Shown piece after piece: positions 51,354 through 61,020 of a DNA stretch of 64,000 nucleotides. This stretch comes from Imperialibacter sp. EC-SDR9 (GTDB lineage: Bacteria > Bacteroidota > Bacteroidia > Cytophagales > Cyclobacteriaceae). Location of the stretch: contig NZ_LR701582.1 in the NCBI RefSeq assembly GCF_902498805.1, positions 1 to 64,000 of the forward strand. Reading direction: 5' to 3'. The notes beneath the pieces were generated by a model that saw only the letters and a list, made by a program, of their open reading frames with translations, was not told where the DNA came from and searched no databases. The stretch's first letter is position 1. Each line of letters starts with the position of its first letter. Both the position numbers and the translations under genes were made by a program.

Positions 51354-51604
51354 TCCTCAATAAGGTCTTTGTTGAAGGATTGTCCCTGCCTGAACTTGGC
51401 GATGGCACTATCTAAGCGCTTCTCATTGACCTGGGAGGATAACTCGTGCTGCGTCGCCTGCAAGGCATTGTATTCTTCCAGCGAAATCACCACAACGCCG
51501 GAGTCTTCACCCCGATTGATAATCAGCGTTTCGAAGTTCTGTGTTACCCTGTTCAGGTACGTTTTCATGTCTTTTCGAAAAGCTGAGATAGTAGCAGTGA
51601 TCAT
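51350..51604 (-). CDS. yefM: YefM-family (Phd) antitoxin
   Basis: An 84-residue antitoxin beginning MITATISAFRKDMKTYLNRVTQNFETLIINRGEDSGVVVISLEEYNALQ, the Phd/YefM DNA-binding fold, with a C-terminal toxin-binding helix. It should repress its own operon and neutralise YoeB. A longer frame adds 11 residues from 51637, but ATG 51604 gives the family start. Confidence 0.95.
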   Translation of the reverse strand: MITATISAFRKDMKTYLNRVTQNFETLIINRGEDSGVVVISLEEYNALQATQHELSSQVNEKRLDSAIAKFRQGQSFNKDLIEE

Positions 51605-51704
51605 GAGATTTCTTTTTATGTACAAATTTATGTACAATTTTTTGTAATAAAAAATGGGCCAAGTCAGAAGGGGAGACAGCAGCCTACTACTTACCTTTCA
51701 CCCC

Positions 51705-52373
51705 TTACGTCTTTGCCACCGCCTTTATATCCCTCACCTCCAGCACTTTTTTATCATAACCCTTCAATGTTACCCCCAGCATTGCTTGTCCTAAGTCTGC
51801 CAGCGTACTTACGCTGCCAGGAAAAACTGTTTTCAGAAAAGGATACATCCAGGTGATGTATTTGTAGTATTTCAGCGTATTGCTGAGGCCGGGCGTTGGC
51901 TGCATGTAACCTGGACGGAACATGTACGCTGCCTTGAAGGGCAGCTTCAACAGGTCGTTTTCCGTCTTGCCCTTTACCCTGGCCCACATGCTTTTGCCTT
52001 TTTCACTGCTGTCGGTGGCTGCACCCGAAACATAACAGAAGGTCATGTCGGGATTCAGCCGGGCCAGCAGTTCGGCCGCATGCAGGGTAAGGTCGTAAGT
52101 AAGTTTCTTGTACTCAGGCTCTTTCATGCCCACCGATGAAACACCCAGGCAGAAGTAACAAGCATTGTAGCCCTTGAGTTGGTCTGCAATAGGAGTGAGG
52201 TCAAAAAAGTCCTTATGAATGATCTCAGTAAGCTTCGGGTGAGTGGTGCCGCACGGCTTTCTTCCTATCACCAGCACCTTTTCCACGTCAGGGTGATTCA
52301 GGCATTCGTGCATAACCCCTTCGCCCACCATGCCACTGGCACCGGTAACGATAGCGTTGATTTTTGTTTCCAT
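51705..52373 (-). CDS. NAD(P)-binding Rossmann protein (atypical SDR)
   Basis: A 222-residue protein with an N-terminal nucleotide loop VTGASGMVGEGVMHECL and a segment CYVSGAATDSSEKGKSMWARVKGKTENDLLKLPF, where the usual Tyr of an extended SDR is not evident. This matches the NAD-dependent epimerase/dehydratase-like (HTATIP2/ YwnB-type) small Rossmann proteins. Substrate unknown. Single gene. Confidence 0.85.
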   Translation of the reverse strand: METKINAIVTGASGMVGEGVMHECLNHPDVEKVLVIGRKPCGTTHPKLTEIIHKDFFDLTPIADQLKGYNACYFCLGVSSVGMKEPEYKKLTYDLTLHAAELLARLNPDMTFCYVSGAATDSSEKGKSMWARVKGKTENDLLKLPFKAAYMFRPGYMQPTPGLSNTLKYYKYITWMYPFLKTVFPGSVSTLADLGQAMLGVTLKGYDKKVLEVRDIKAVAKT

Positions 52374-52430
52374 AAATATGATGACGTTTGACCTGCCGAT
52401 TTACTTTACCAATTATCGAAAGGTAAGCAG

Positions 52431-53282
52431 TTAAACTGAGACCACCTCGCCATCGGTAGGTACCAGCAGCCGTTTTGCGTGGTTGTTTTCGGAGGCGTAT
52501 TTAGTCACATCAGCTTTGTGCAGGAGGCAGTGGTTAACCGTGTCCATATGAACAGCAATGACCTTTCCTTTGCCAGACGCCTGCAGCACTTGCTCAATGT
52601 CGGCCAGGGTCATGGTGATTGGATCCCCTTTGAGAAACTGTGCTGCACCTGCATTCACTACAATGGCAGCAGGTTTGTGTGTGGCTATGGCAGTTTCTAC
52701 TTCACCGCACCAGATGGTGTCCCCTGCGATGTATAGTTTGTCTTTGCCTGCACCTACAACAAAACCGGAAACTGTCCCCATTAGTTGGCCAATCTCGCCC
52801 GTGCCGTGCTGCCCTCCGGTTCTGGTAATGGAAAGGCCTTTGAAAGTATAGTCGGAAGCAATTGCCACGGCATTTCCAAAGCCCAGTTCCCGTATTTTTT
52901 CAAGATCAGAAGGTTGACAGAATATCGGCTTGTTTTTAGGTATGATAGCGTGGGCTTCGCTGTCCCAATGGTCCCGGTGGGTATGCGTTACTAACACTGC
53001 ATCACATTCGCTGATCAATGATTTTATTTCGTCTGATGACAGTGGAAGGTTCACCATGGGAATGCGGTAGTCGTTACCGGCGTTTTGCACTGGGGCCATG
53101 GCGTCTTTTGGCGACAGCATAGGATCAACCAGTAGTTTCACTCCACCTATCTCAACCCAGAGAGTGGCATGCCTGATGAGGCGAACGCTCATCTTTCTTT
53201 TGCGGGCAAAAGAGTGAGGGCTGCTGGTGGCCAGCAACCCTCCGATAATCAGTGAGCGCTTTAAAAAATCTTTGCGGTTCAT
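52431..53282 (-). CDS. MBL-fold metallo-hydrolase, UlaG-like
   Basis: A 283-residue protein with an N-terminal export signal (MNRKDFLKRSLIIGGLLATSSPHSFA, Tat-like but with RK in place of RR) and a metallo-beta-lactamase fold: LIRHATLWVEIGGVKLLVDPML, the HTHRDHWD metal motif (about residue 98), GGQHGTGEIGQL, and IAGDTIWCGEVE. It belongs to the UlaG-like subgroup with lactonase or phosphodiesterase members. Substrate not inferred. Followed 51 bases later by the Dabb gene on the other side. Confidence 0.88.
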   Translation of the reverse strand: MNRKDFLKRSLIIGGLLATSSPHSFARKRKMSVRLIRHATLWVEIGGVKLLVDPMLSPKDAMAPVQNAGNDYRIPMVNLPLSSDEIKSLISECDAVLVTHTHRDHWDSEAHAIIPKNKPIFCQPSDLEKIRELGFGNAVAIASDYTFKGLSITRTGGQHGTGEIGQLMGTVSGFVVGAGKDKLYIAGDTIWCGEVETAIATHKPAAIVVNAGAAQFLKGDPITMTLADIEQVLQASGKGKVIAVHMDTVNHCLLHKADVTKYASENNHAKRLLVPTDGEVVSV

Positions 53283-53333
53283 GGGATTGTATTTTCTAAC
53301 CCAATAACGAAAATAAAACCGCTGCGCTGGCCT

Positions 53334-53723
53334 TTATTTCTCCACCCAGAAATCAACTACTGTCACACCATCCAGATGCGGCCCCACAATGCCACCAAAT
53401 ACTTTGTGGTCGGGGTGAACAAGGTAATCATCCCTGTCTTTTTCGCTGTTGAAGGTAAGAATGAAAGCATGGGTAAGTCCCTGGTTCAGTCCTTCAGGGC
53501 TATTGTTGGTGCCCCATTCGAAAGCTTTAATTTGTTTGATCTTTTTAGGGAGCTCCTCAAAGGCTTCTACCACTTTCTTCACATCTTCTGCGGAGGAAGT
53601 GTCTTTGAACTTGAATAGTACGACGTGACGAAGTGAATTTCCTTTTCCCTGAGCCATAGTGTTAGATGAAGTGAAAGCGATTGCGACAAAAGCAACGGCA
53701 AAGCAAATAAGCAGGTTTTTCAT
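53334..53723 (-). CDS. Secreted Dabb (stress-responsive A/B barrel) protein
   Basis: A 129-residue protein with a signal peptide (LICFAVAFVAIAFTSSNTMAQ) and one Dabb domain (LRHVVLFKFKDTSSAEDVKKVVEAFEELPKKIKQIKAFEWGTNNSPEGLNQGLTHAFILTFNSEKDRDDYLVHPDHKVF...VVDFWVE), a ferredoxin-like dimeric barrel. Family members act as cyclases or small-molecule binders; the role here is unknown. It is upstream of the MBL-fold gene on the same strand, 51 bases apart. Confidence 0.9.
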   Translation of the reverse strand: MKNLLICFAVAFVAIAFTSSNTMAQGKGNSLRHVVLFKFKDTSSAEDVKKVVEAFEELPKKIKQIKAFEWGTNNSPEGLNQGLTHAFILTFNSEKDRDDYLVHPDHKVFGGIVGPHLDGVTVVDFWVEK

Positions 53724-53799
53724 TTTGTTGGAGTTTTATTAACCAATAATAACTCAACTTCCTGAAAGATGAACGCTTTCAGGAAGTTTTATAGCCATC

Positions 53800-56343
53800 T
53801 TATTGAGGAGAGACGGTGGAAGTCATCCCCGACCTCCCCCTGATATCAAAACACTTTAGCTTTACCGTGCTGCTCACGGCCACAGGCTCGGTGTAGTCCG
53901 GGGAGCTGGCAGTGGGCTCTGATCCGTCGGTCGTGTAGCGAATAATCAATCCGGGATACTCGCTATTGGCTAGCAGCAGTCCACCTTCTATTTTCGCCCC
54001 CGGCCGTGGGATTCTGTAGCCTACGCCCCCTTCAAGGTAGCTAAGCCTCGGCATTTCCCGCTGTCCCATGGTGTTGGCAAAACCATTCCAGGCAGCCTCT
54101 CTTGCTTTTATTCTTTGCTCCAGATTATCAATGGTCGCCCACTTCGGGTTGCCGGCCCAGGCCCGTTCCGCCAGTCCGACCAGTTTAGGAAATACAACGT
54201 ACTCCAGTAGCTCCGGAGTTTTTGCCACTTCAGCCCAAAGCTGCCCCTGTATGCCGAGGATGTTTCGTTCTCCTTCTGGCGTTAGTTTCACCATCTTCTT
54301 CATTTCGGCCTCCACGTCTATTGAGTTACCCCGACTATCCTTTTCCGAAGAGTAGAAAATATTCTGTGGCACTATTTCCCAGGCCGACTGGGTATTAACA
54401 AGGCCTGCCCATGTTTGTCCTGGCTCTTCCGGGTCATTATTATAAGCCAGATCAAAATACAACTTGGTGGCATTAGCGATGATAGGCGTGTATCCTGCGT
54501 TGGCCAAAAGCCCTGGTAAGTTGGGGTCGGGAATCCATACGTATGGGCGCATACCTGAATTGGCGAACGCCGGGTTCACCTCTTCTTTTCCATCGGCTCC
54601 TTCACGCATAGCCACCTCCTGCCAGCCGGATGTTGGCATGCCTTTTTTCTCCAGTATTTTGATCAGCTCTCCGATGAAATAGGGCATCAAATCATGGGTT
54701 TTCTTAATTCCGGGGTGAGTCTTACGGAATTCATTGCAAATCGGAGACTTTTCCCAAACGCCTTTAGGCACTTCGTCGCCACCTATGTGAATAGACTCCA
54801 GGGGCACTCCGGCTTCCTTGTGCATGGCAATGATTTCGTCAAACACTTTCTCCATGAAAGTAAGAGCAGAAGGACGGCAAACGCAGATCACGTTGTCGGG
54901 GAAGTTCTGCACCGACATGTATTCTGACGCATCTTCGGGGTCGTGAAGGGCATACTGATTGGCTTCTTCAGTTTTGCCTTCTTTCATGAGGCGATTGTAC
55001 CGATTCCTCATTGAAACGATCGCAGCTCTCGAATGCCCGGGAATGTCAATTTCAGGGATGACCCTGATATGTCTTTTATGAGCGTGTTGAAGTATTTCTA
55101 TGTAATCTGCTTTGCTGTAATAGCCGTTGCCAGGAGAGTTAGGGTCGTTGGGATCGGGGCCTGATCCGTATTCCGGGTGAAGAAACTCTTCTTCGGTGGT
55201 GGTGTGCCCTCTGCGGCTGCCTATCTCCGTCAGTTCGGGAAGGCCGGGTATCTCAAGTCTCCAGGCTTCATCTTCGCTCAGGTGCATGTGGAAATAGTTA
55301 AGCTTGTAGTAGGCCATCAGGTTGAGCAGCTTAAACACTGTTTCCTTCGATTCGAAGTTCCGAGCCATATCCAGGTGCATGCCCCGGTAGGCGTAACGTG
55401 GAGCGTCGACAATAGTCAGTTGATCAAGTGAAATGCCCGATGCTGGCGTTTCATAGGTAGCCACAGGCAGCAGCGCTCTTAAACTCTGGATACCATAGAA
55501 TACTCCGGCAGCATCAGCTCCGGTAATTTGAATGCCTGTAGTGTTAATAGACAGCGTGTAGGACTCAGGCCCTCCGGCTTTACCTATCTTGAGCTGCATC
55601 GATTGGCTTTTACCTTCTTGAATGCTCACGTCGCCATCAAGCACCTCGCTCAGAGCCGACTTAAGTAATTCTGCCTCACTGGCCAAACCAGCTTCATGAT
55701 AGATGACAAGCGGTGTTTGTAATATAAACGAGCCCTTTCCTGCCATTATGCTCATCGGCGTAGGCACCACGTTGCTCAGCTGAGAGGCGGGTAGCATTTT
55801 GAGCGATTGGTTTTTCTCAAAGAGGTTCTTAGCCGTAGGAATCAGTGTCTTTACAACCTTCAGCACTTCCGGGTTATCCATTGTGAGGGTGGTAGGTTGG
55901 TAGTTGCTTATAGTTTTGGCGTTGTCATTTCCCTGCGCAAGGTAGGGGCCTAGTGGCTGCTGTGAGTTTTTAACGACAGCACCTCCGGCCGTATACTCGA
56001 AGGTGAGCGTTTCACCCTGGCCCAGTTCGAATCCTTCCTTTGGCACCAGCTTAAAAAGTGTTCCGAGTTCAAACTCGATGGCCAGCTTTGCCCCTTCCGG
56101 GAAAACAAATTCATGACTGGCGATTTGGTTGTAGTAAATGGCCCAGTCGGTACCTGAGAGTGCGGGGCCATTGTTAGTGATAGTAAACTTTGCCTTGTGC
56201 TGGTTTTCTCCGCTCGCCTGATTTTCCACCAGCTCCCAGCTGAGTTGAATATCATCTGCGTCGATCAGCTTGTTTTCCTTAGTGCCGCAGGAAAACACGA
56301 TAAGTGACAATGATACAAGAGTGAATCGAAAGAAGGATCTCAT
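53800..56343 (-). CDS. GH20 beta-N-acetylhexosaminidase lipoprotein
   Basis: An 847-residue enzyme with a lipoprotein signal (FTLVSLSLIVFSC), an N-terminal CHB_HEX sugar-binding domain (about 25-150), a small GH20b domain, the GH20 barrel (about 320-720) with VIPEIDIPGHSRA and the catalytic Asp-Glu pair in IHIGGDEVP (near residue 520), and a C-terminal CHB_HEX_C-like domain. GH20 enzymes remove terminal GlcNAc or GalNAc from chitin oligomers or glycans. ATG 56343 is preferred to a TTG at 56370. It is divergent from the TetR operon. Confidence 0.95.
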   Translation of the reverse strand: MRSFFRFTLVSLSLIVFSCGTKENKLIDADDIQLSWELVENQASGENQHKAKFTITNNGPALSGTDWAIYYNQIASHEFVFPEGAKLAIEFELGTLFKLVPKEGFELGQGETLTFEYTAGGAVVKNSQQPLGPYLAQGNDNAKTISNYQPTTLTMDNPEVLKVVKTLIPTAKNLFEKNQSLKMLPASQLSNVVPTPMSIMAGKGSFILQTPLVIYHEAGLASEAELLKSALSEVLDGDVSIQEGKSQSMQLKIGKAGGPESYTLSINTTGIQITGADAAGVFYGIQSLRALLPVATYETPASGISLDQLTIVDAPRYAYRGMHLDMARNFESKETVFKLLNLMAYYKLNYFHMHLSEDEAWRLEIPGLPELTEIGSRRGHTTTEEEFLHPEYGSGPDPNDPNSPGNGYYSKADYIEILQHAHKRHIRVIPEIDIPGHSRAAIVSMRNRYNRLMKEGKTEEANQYALHDPEDASEYMSVQNFPDNVICVCRPSALTFMEKVFDEIIAMHKEAGVPLESIHIGGDEVPKGVWEKSPICNEFRKTHPGIKKTHDLMPYFIGELIKILEKKGMPTSGWQEVAMREGADGKEEVNPAFANSGMRPYVWIPDPNLPGLLANAGYTPIIANATKLYFDLAYNNDPEEPGQTWAGLVNTQSAWEIVPQNIFYSSEKDSRGNSIDVEAEMKKMVKLTPEGERNILGIQGQLWAEVAKTPELLEYVVFPKLVGLAERAWAGNPKWATIDNLEQRIKAREAAWNGFANTMGQREMPRLSYLEGGVGYRIPRPGAKIEGGLLLANSEYPGLIIRYTTDGSEPTASSPDYTEPVAVSSTVKLKCFDIRGRSGMTSTVSPQ

Positions 56344-56489
56344 AGCGAACGGGTTTGTTTGGGGCTTCAATATCGGAAAATGTGCTTTAAATTAAAATGT
56401 GTGCGGAAACATTTACTATCGAACCCTATCTTTTTACATAGATAGTCAAAAAAACACGGAAAAACTTTCAAGTAATAAAATGAAACTAT

Positions 56490-56513
56490 ATTTTTGACTG
56501 ACCGTTTAGTCAA
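56490..56513 (+). promoter_or_regulatory. -7 element and TetR operator of the lol-like operon
   Basis: TATTTTTG (56490-56497) fits the Bacteroidota -7 consensus. Overlapping its end, TGACTGACCGTTTAGTCA (56496-56513) is an 18-bp palindrome with seven of nine pairs matching, of the TGACTnA...TnAGTCA type bound by many TetR proteins. The predicted transcription start lies inside the operator, so bound repressor would block initiation. The TetR ATG is 18 bases downstream. Confidence 0.65.
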
Positions 56514-56531
56514 TGTAAAAGTAACTTATAA

Positions 56532-57110
56532 ATGAGTCCAAGAACCAAGGCGCAGATAGACGAGATAAGAGAGCAGAGCAGGGAGAAGATTATTGCTGCA
56601 GCATTGGATTTGTTTGCCCACAATGGGTTTCATAGCACATCTATCGCTCAGGTTGCCGCCAAGGCTGGCATTTCGAAGGGGCTTATTTATAACTATTTCG
56701 AAAGCAAGGAAGATTTGCTTCAGGCCATTTTTACCGAGGCAATGAAGAACTCCGAGGATATTCTGACCCTGGATCCTTACGCAACCGCCAAGCAGAGGCT
56801 GATAGGTATGGCAGAAGCATCGGCTGATTTCATGTACAATAATCAGGAGTACATGCGCCTTTTTCTGACACTGATGATGCAGCCTGACGTGGTGAAAAGT
56901 ATGAAGCCGTGGTTCGATACTGTGGGCAAGGCTAAGAAGGACATGCTAATGCCTATGTTCGAGGAGATATTTCCCGGGCGAGCTGAGGTCGAGTATTTTT
57001 TCTTCGGTGCCATTATGGACGGCATTGGCTTTGGGTACCTCGTACTCGGGCGTGAGTACCCATTTGAAGATGTGAAACGAAAATTCATTGACTACATACA
57101 AAATCAATAA
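56532..57110 (+). CDS. TetR-family regulator
   Basis: A 192-residue regulator with the TetR helix-turn-helix (REKIIAAALDLFAHNGFHSTSIAQVAAKAGISKGLIYNYFESKEDLLQAIF) and a helical ligand domain. It is the first gene of a compact same-strand run with the LolA-like protein, two permeases, ATPase and barrel protein. A palindrome overlapping its promoter suggests autorepression and control of the whole unit. The ligand is unknown, perhaps a lipid or envelope signal. Confidence 0.93.
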   Translation: MSPRTKAQIDEIREQSREKIIAAALDLFAHNGFHSTSIAQVAAKAGISKGLIYNYFESKEDLLQAIFTEAMKNSEDILTLDPYATAKQRLIGMAEASADFMYNNQEYMRLFLTLMMQPDVVKSMKPWFDTVGKAKKDMLMPMFEEIFPGRAEVEYFFFGAIMDGIGFGYLVLGREYPFEDVKRKFIDYIQNQ

Positions 57111-57119
57111 CTGATTGCT

Positions 57120-57866
57120 ATGAAATATTTTTTGACCACAGGATTTATTTTTTGTCTGTTCGCTTATCAGGCACACGCCCAAACGGCTCTTGAAATCATT
57201 AAGAAGGCTGACGAGAAAATGCAAGGGGAGAATGGCTATGCCGAAATGGTGATGAAGATTGTGCGGCCCGACTGGACTCGGGAAATCACTATGAAAAGCT
57301 GGAACAAGAACCAGGATTATTCGCTGATATTGATCACAGGGCCTGCAAGAGACAAGGGCACGGCCTTTTTGAAAAGAGGCAAGGAGATGTGGAACTGGCA
57401 GCCTTCCATTGACAGGGTGATTAAAATGCCACCGTCGATGATGATGCAGTCGTGGATGGGGTCGGATTTTACCAACGATGATCTTGTGCGCCAGTCGTCT
57501 ATTGTTACCGACTACACGCACAAGCTATTGGGCGACACAACGATGTTAAATAGGAAATGTTGGAAAATGGAACTGACTCCGAAGGAGGATGCACCGGTAG
57601 TGTGGGGCAAAATAGAAGCTTACATCGATCAGAAAGACTATTTGCAGCTACTCATTAAATATTATGATGAAGATGAGTATTTGGTGAATACGATGGTGCT
57701 GTCCGACATCAAAGAGTTGGGAGGCAGAACGCTGCCCACGCACATGGAGATGATACCTGCCGAAAACCCGGATCAGAAAACAGTGATCGATTATGTGAGC
57801 CGGACTTTTGATACCAACCAACCCGACGACTTTTTCTCGATCCAGAACCTAAAACGTATCAGATAA
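57120..57866 (+). CDS. LolA-like outer-membrane lipoprotein-sorting protein
   Basis: A 248-residue periplasmic protein with signal peptide (FIFCLFAYQAHAQ) and the LolA-like half-barrel: ALEIIKKADEKMQGENGYAEMVMKIVRPDWTREITMKSW, FLKRGKEMWNWQPSIDRVIKMPPSMMMQSWMGSDFTNDDLV. The SWMGSDFTNDDL block marks the subgroup found with FtsX-type permeases. It is expected to carry a lipid or lipoprotein across the periplasm from the neighbouring transporter. Eleven bases precede the first permease gene. Confidence 0.9.
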   Translation: MKYFLTTGFIFCLFAYQAHAQTALEIIKKADEKMQGENGYAEMVMKIVRPDWTREITMKSWNKNQDYSLILITGPARDKGTAFLKRGKEMWNWQPSIDRVIKMPPSMMMQSWMGSDFTNDDLVRQSSIVTDYTHKLLGDTTMLNRKCWKMELTPKEDAPVVWGKIEAYIDQKDYLQLLIKYYDEDEYLVNTMVLSDIKELGGRTLPTHMEMIPAENPDQKTVIDYVSRTFDTNQPDDFFSIQNLKRIR

Positions 57867-57876
57867 CTTACCGATT

Positions 57877-59091
57877 ATGCTGCTATTAATAGCCTGGCGT
57901 AATATCTGGCGCAATAAGCGCCGAACGCTGATTACTCTTGCTTCCATAGGATTTGCTGTCTTTTTTGCCTGCATCATGCAGAGCATGCAGTTGGGGTCTT
58001 ATGAGCGAATGATTGAAAATGCCGTCCGCTTCTACACCGGCCATATCCAGGTGCATGAAAAAGGTTATTGGGATGACAAAACGCTTGACAATAGCCTGGA
58101 AGTGACAGAAAGTCTCCAAACCAAGCTGTCGGGAGAAGCAGACCTGAGCGCTTACGTGCCCAGAATTGAGTCCTTTGCCCTGGCTTCTCACGGAACGCTT
58201 ACCAAGGGCGTTCTGGTCAATGGCATTGACCCCATAAAGGAAACAGGGCTCACCGATTTGCAGGGAAAGATTGTGGAGGGTCAATACCTTTCCACCCCTG
58301 GAGATATCATGATAGGTGAAGGACTTTCCACCTACCTGAAGGCAGCACCTGGCGACACCCTGGTGCTCATTAGTCAGGGCTATCATGGGGCAAACGCAGC
58401 AGGCAAATACAGAATAGTAGGCACATTGAAGTTTCCTACGCAGGAAATGAGCGCACAAGCTGCCTACATCATGCTCAGCGATGCCCAGTACTTTTTCAAC
58501 ATGCCCAACAGAGCTACTTCGCTTGCCTTGCTACTCGATAATTCGGAGGCCGTGCCCGGAGTGAAAGCTGACTTGACCTCGAAGCTTGACACGGCTGTGT
58601 ATGAGGTGATGGACTGGAAAGAACTGATGCCTGAACTTGTGCAGAGCATTGAAATTGACTATGCCAGCGGGCGCATCATGTTGTATGTGCTTTATGCTAT
58701 CATCGCCTTTGGCATTTTCGGCACCTTTCTCATGATGACCAACGAACGGCAGTATGAGTTTGGTGTCATGCTGTCAATTGGCATGAAGCGACGACTGATG
58801 CAGGGAATGTTGCTTTTGGAAATCATTATGCTGGCAGTGTTGGGGGTAGTAATGGGCATTATTGCAGCGAGCCCCATTCTGGCTTATTTCTATCTTAACC
58901 CCATTCACGTGGGTGGGGAGATGGCCCAGGCGTACGAAAAAATGGGTATGGAGCCCATTCTGCCGTTTTCGCTTGCGCCTGAGGTTTTTGTCAATCAGGC
59001 CCAGGTCGTGCTGGTGATGACGATTCTCATGGCGATCTATCCTCTTTGGATCGTGGGTAAGCTTAAGGTAATCAAGGCACTTCGCAGTTAA
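57877..59091 (+). CDS. LolC/E-type ABC permease
   Basis: A 404-residue four-helix FtsX-family permease: first helix with RRTLITLASIGFAVFFACIMQSMQ, periplasmic domain of about 220 residues (SYERMIENAVRFYTGHIQVHEKGY), then three helices with NERQYEFGVMLSIGMKRRLMQGMLL coupling loop. The topology (one helix, periplasmic domain, three helices) is that of LolC/LolE. It probably pairs with the next permease as a heterodimer around the LolD-like ATPase. Confidence 0.92.
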   Translation: MLLLIAWRNIWRNKRRTLITLASIGFAVFFACIMQSMQLGSYERMIENAVRFYTGHIQVHEKGYWDDKTLDNSLEVTESLQTKLSGEADLSAYVPRIESFALASHGTLTKGVLVNGIDPIKETGLTDLQGKIVEGQYLSTPGDIMIGEGLSTYLKAAPGDTLVLISQGYHGANAAGKYRIVGTLKFPTQEMSAQAAYIMLSDAQYFFNMPNRATSLALLLDNSEAVPGVKADLTSKLDTAVYEVMDWKELMPELVQSIEIDYASGRIMLYVLYAIIAFGIFGTFLMMTNERQYEFGVMLSIGMKRRLMQGMLLLEIIMLAVLGVVMGIIAASPILAYFYLNPIHVGGEMAQAYEKMGMEPILPFSLAPEVFVNQAQVVLVMTILMAIYPLWIVGKLKVIKALRS

Positions 59092-59107
59092 CTTAAATTG
59101 AAGAAGT

Positions 59108-60319
59108 ATGATTTTTAATATTTCATGGAAAAATATCTGGCGCAATAAACTCCGCAGCGGAGTGGTCATCGGCGCCATGATCCTGGGGGTGTGGGCACTG
59201 CTTTTTTTGTTTGCCTTTTCCGATAGCATCACCAACAATATGGTCGGCAATTCAATCAAGTACGACTATAGCCATATTCAGCTACACAACAAGGCCTACA
59301 AGAATGATCCTACTTTCAATAATAGTATAAGTGGGCCAAACGAAGTAGAAACCGTGCTTGCAGGATTGCCTCAAGTGGCCTCGTACTCCCAAAGACTGAT
59401 GGTTTCGGGCATGGTTGCTTCAGCTAATTCCACGCAGGGAGCAATGATTTATGGCATTGATCCGGAGGCTGAAGCGAGTGTCACTTACCTGGATGATCAG
59501 CTGGCCGAGGGCACTTATTTTACAGAAATAAAACGGAACCCAATTGTATTGAGCCAGCACATGGCTGAGAAGTTAAAGGTAAGATTGGGCTCCAAGGTGG
59601 TGCTTACTTTTCAGGACAGTCACAACAATATCACGGCTGGTTCATTCAGGATCGAGGGCATCATCAAAGCAAAATCGCCACGAATCAACGAAGGAGTTGT
59701 ATTTGTGAGAAAGGGAGACCTCGAAAAGCTGACAGACTGGCTGCAACCGCAGGAAATAGGGATAGTGCTTCAGGATATTCAGGAAGTGGAGCTGGTGAAG
59801 GCAGCTTTACAAACTTCGCTGCCAGCCCTCGAGGTGGCTTCGTACAAAGACCTTGCCCCTGACCTGGAGGTGATGACCCAGCAAACAAAAATTTCCAAAA
59901 CTGTGCTGATGGTGATCATTATGCTGGCGCTGGTTTTTGGCATCATCAACACCATGCTCATGGCTGTGCTCGAGCGAACCAAAGAAATAGGCATGCTCAT
60001 GGCCATTGGGATGAAACGGATCCGTGTGTTCACCATGATCATGATAGAGACAATTTTGATCTCACTGGCGGGTGCGCCGCTGGGAATGCTCATGGGGTAT
60101 TTGACCATCGTTTACTTCAGCTCCCATGGGTTTGATTTCTCGGCCTACGCCGCTTCTCTCGAGCAGTACGGCATCGACTCAATTATTTACCTTTCTCTTG
60201 ACGCCAGTAATTATTTCATGCTGGCTTTCACGGTGGTGGTTACCGCTGTACTTGGGGCAGTTTACCCGGCCCGCAAAGCCACCAAACTGAAACCAGTAGA
60301 AGCATTAAGAAAACTTTAA
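59108..60319 (+). CDS. LolC/E-type ABC permease
   Basis: A 403-residue paralogue of the preceding permease, with the same topology: IFNISWKNIWRNKLRSGVVIGAMILGVWALLFLFAF, a periplasmic domain and three C-terminal helices with the coupling loop LERTKEIGMLMAIGMKRIRVFTMIMIE. Together the two genes give the LolC plus LolE arrangement. Gaps of 16 and 17 bases to the neighbours indicate one mRNA. Confidence 0.92.
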   Translation: MIFNISWKNIWRNKLRSGVVIGAMILGVWALLFLFAFSDSITNNMVGNSIKYDYSHIQLHNKAYKNDPTFNNSISGPNEVETVLAGLPQVASYSQRLMVSGMVASANSTQGAMIYGIDPEAEASVTYLDDQLAEGTYFTEIKRNPIVLSQHMAEKLKVRLGSKVVLTFQDSHNNITAGSFRIEGIIKAKSPRINEGVVFVRKGDLEKLTDWLQPQEIGIVLQDIQEVELVKAALQTSLPALEVASYKDLAPDLEVMTQQTKISKTVLMVIIMLALVFGIINTMLMAVLERTKEIGMLMAIGMKRIRVFTMIMIETILISLAGAPLGMLMGYLTIVYFSSHGFDFSAYAASLEQYGIDSIIYLSLDASNYFMLAFTVVVTAVLGAVYPARKATKLKPVEALRKL

Positions 60320-60336
60320 CATTCAATTTTTTAGAA

Positions 60337-61020
60337 ATGATAGTTATCAACGCTAAAAACATCAGCAAAACATACAATCCTGACAAGGTGCCGGTTCATG
60401 CGCTGAACCATGTAAACCTTGAAATAAAGAAAGGTGAATTTACCGCCATCGTCGGCCCGTCGGGTTCGGGCAAATCCACTCTTCTTAACATCATTGGGGG
60501 GCTTGATGTGCCCACCGAAGGCACCATTGAGCTGGGGGGAGAGGATATTTCGAAATTCAGCGATAATGAGCTCATTGATTTCCGGTTAAAGCACATTGGC
60601 TTTGTGTTCCAGGCCTACAACCTGATTCCGGTGCTTACTGCTGAGGAAAACGTGGAATTTATTATGCTGCTGCAAAAGCAGAGCGAGAAGGACAGAAAGG
60701 CAAGAACGGTCGAGCTTTTGACTAAGGTAGGCTTGAAAGACCAAATGAACCGCAGACCTTCCGAGCTTTCAGGGGGGCAGCAGCAGCGGGTGGCAGTTGC
60801 CAGGGCTTTGGCATCGAAGCCGGAGTTTATTCTGGCTGATGAGCCAACGGCCAATCTTGATTCTCATTCTACCGCCACATTACTCGACATGATGGCCAAT
60901 ATGAATGAGAAAGAGGGGGCTACCTTTGTTTTTTCTACGCACGATCAGCGGGTGATTGACAAAGCCAGACGGGTGATCACGCTTGAAGATGGAAAAATAG
61001 TTTCGGATGAAGTTCGCTAA
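60337..61020 (+). CDS. LolD-like ABC transporter ATPase
   Basis: A 227-residue ATPase with Walker [10 protein letters not shown] (about 39-47), Q loop [18 protein letters not shown], signature [16 protein letters not shown], Walker [13 protein letters not shown] and switch His in FSTHDQRV. This is the MacB/LolD/FtsE class that drives FtsX-type permeases. It overlaps the next gene by 14 bases. It is the only ATPase in the window that could also serve the three orphan permeases at 24.6-32.5 kb, which is not shown. Confidence 0.95.
   Translation: MIVINAKNISKTYNPDKVPVHALNHVNLEIKKGEFTAIVGPSGSGKSTLLNIIGGLDVPTEGTIELGGEDISKFSDNELIDFRLKHIGFVFQAYNLIPVLTAEENVEFIMLLQKQSEKDRKARTVELLTKVGLKDQMNRRPSELSGGQQQRVAVARALASKPEFILADEPTANLDSHSTATLLDMMANMNEKEGATFVFSTHDQRVIDKARRVITLEDGKIVSDEVR

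Noticed and set aside
52431-53282. Tat export of the MBL-fold hydrolase
   Set aside because: The N-terminus resembles a Tat signal but has RK instead of the twin arginine, so the export route is left open.
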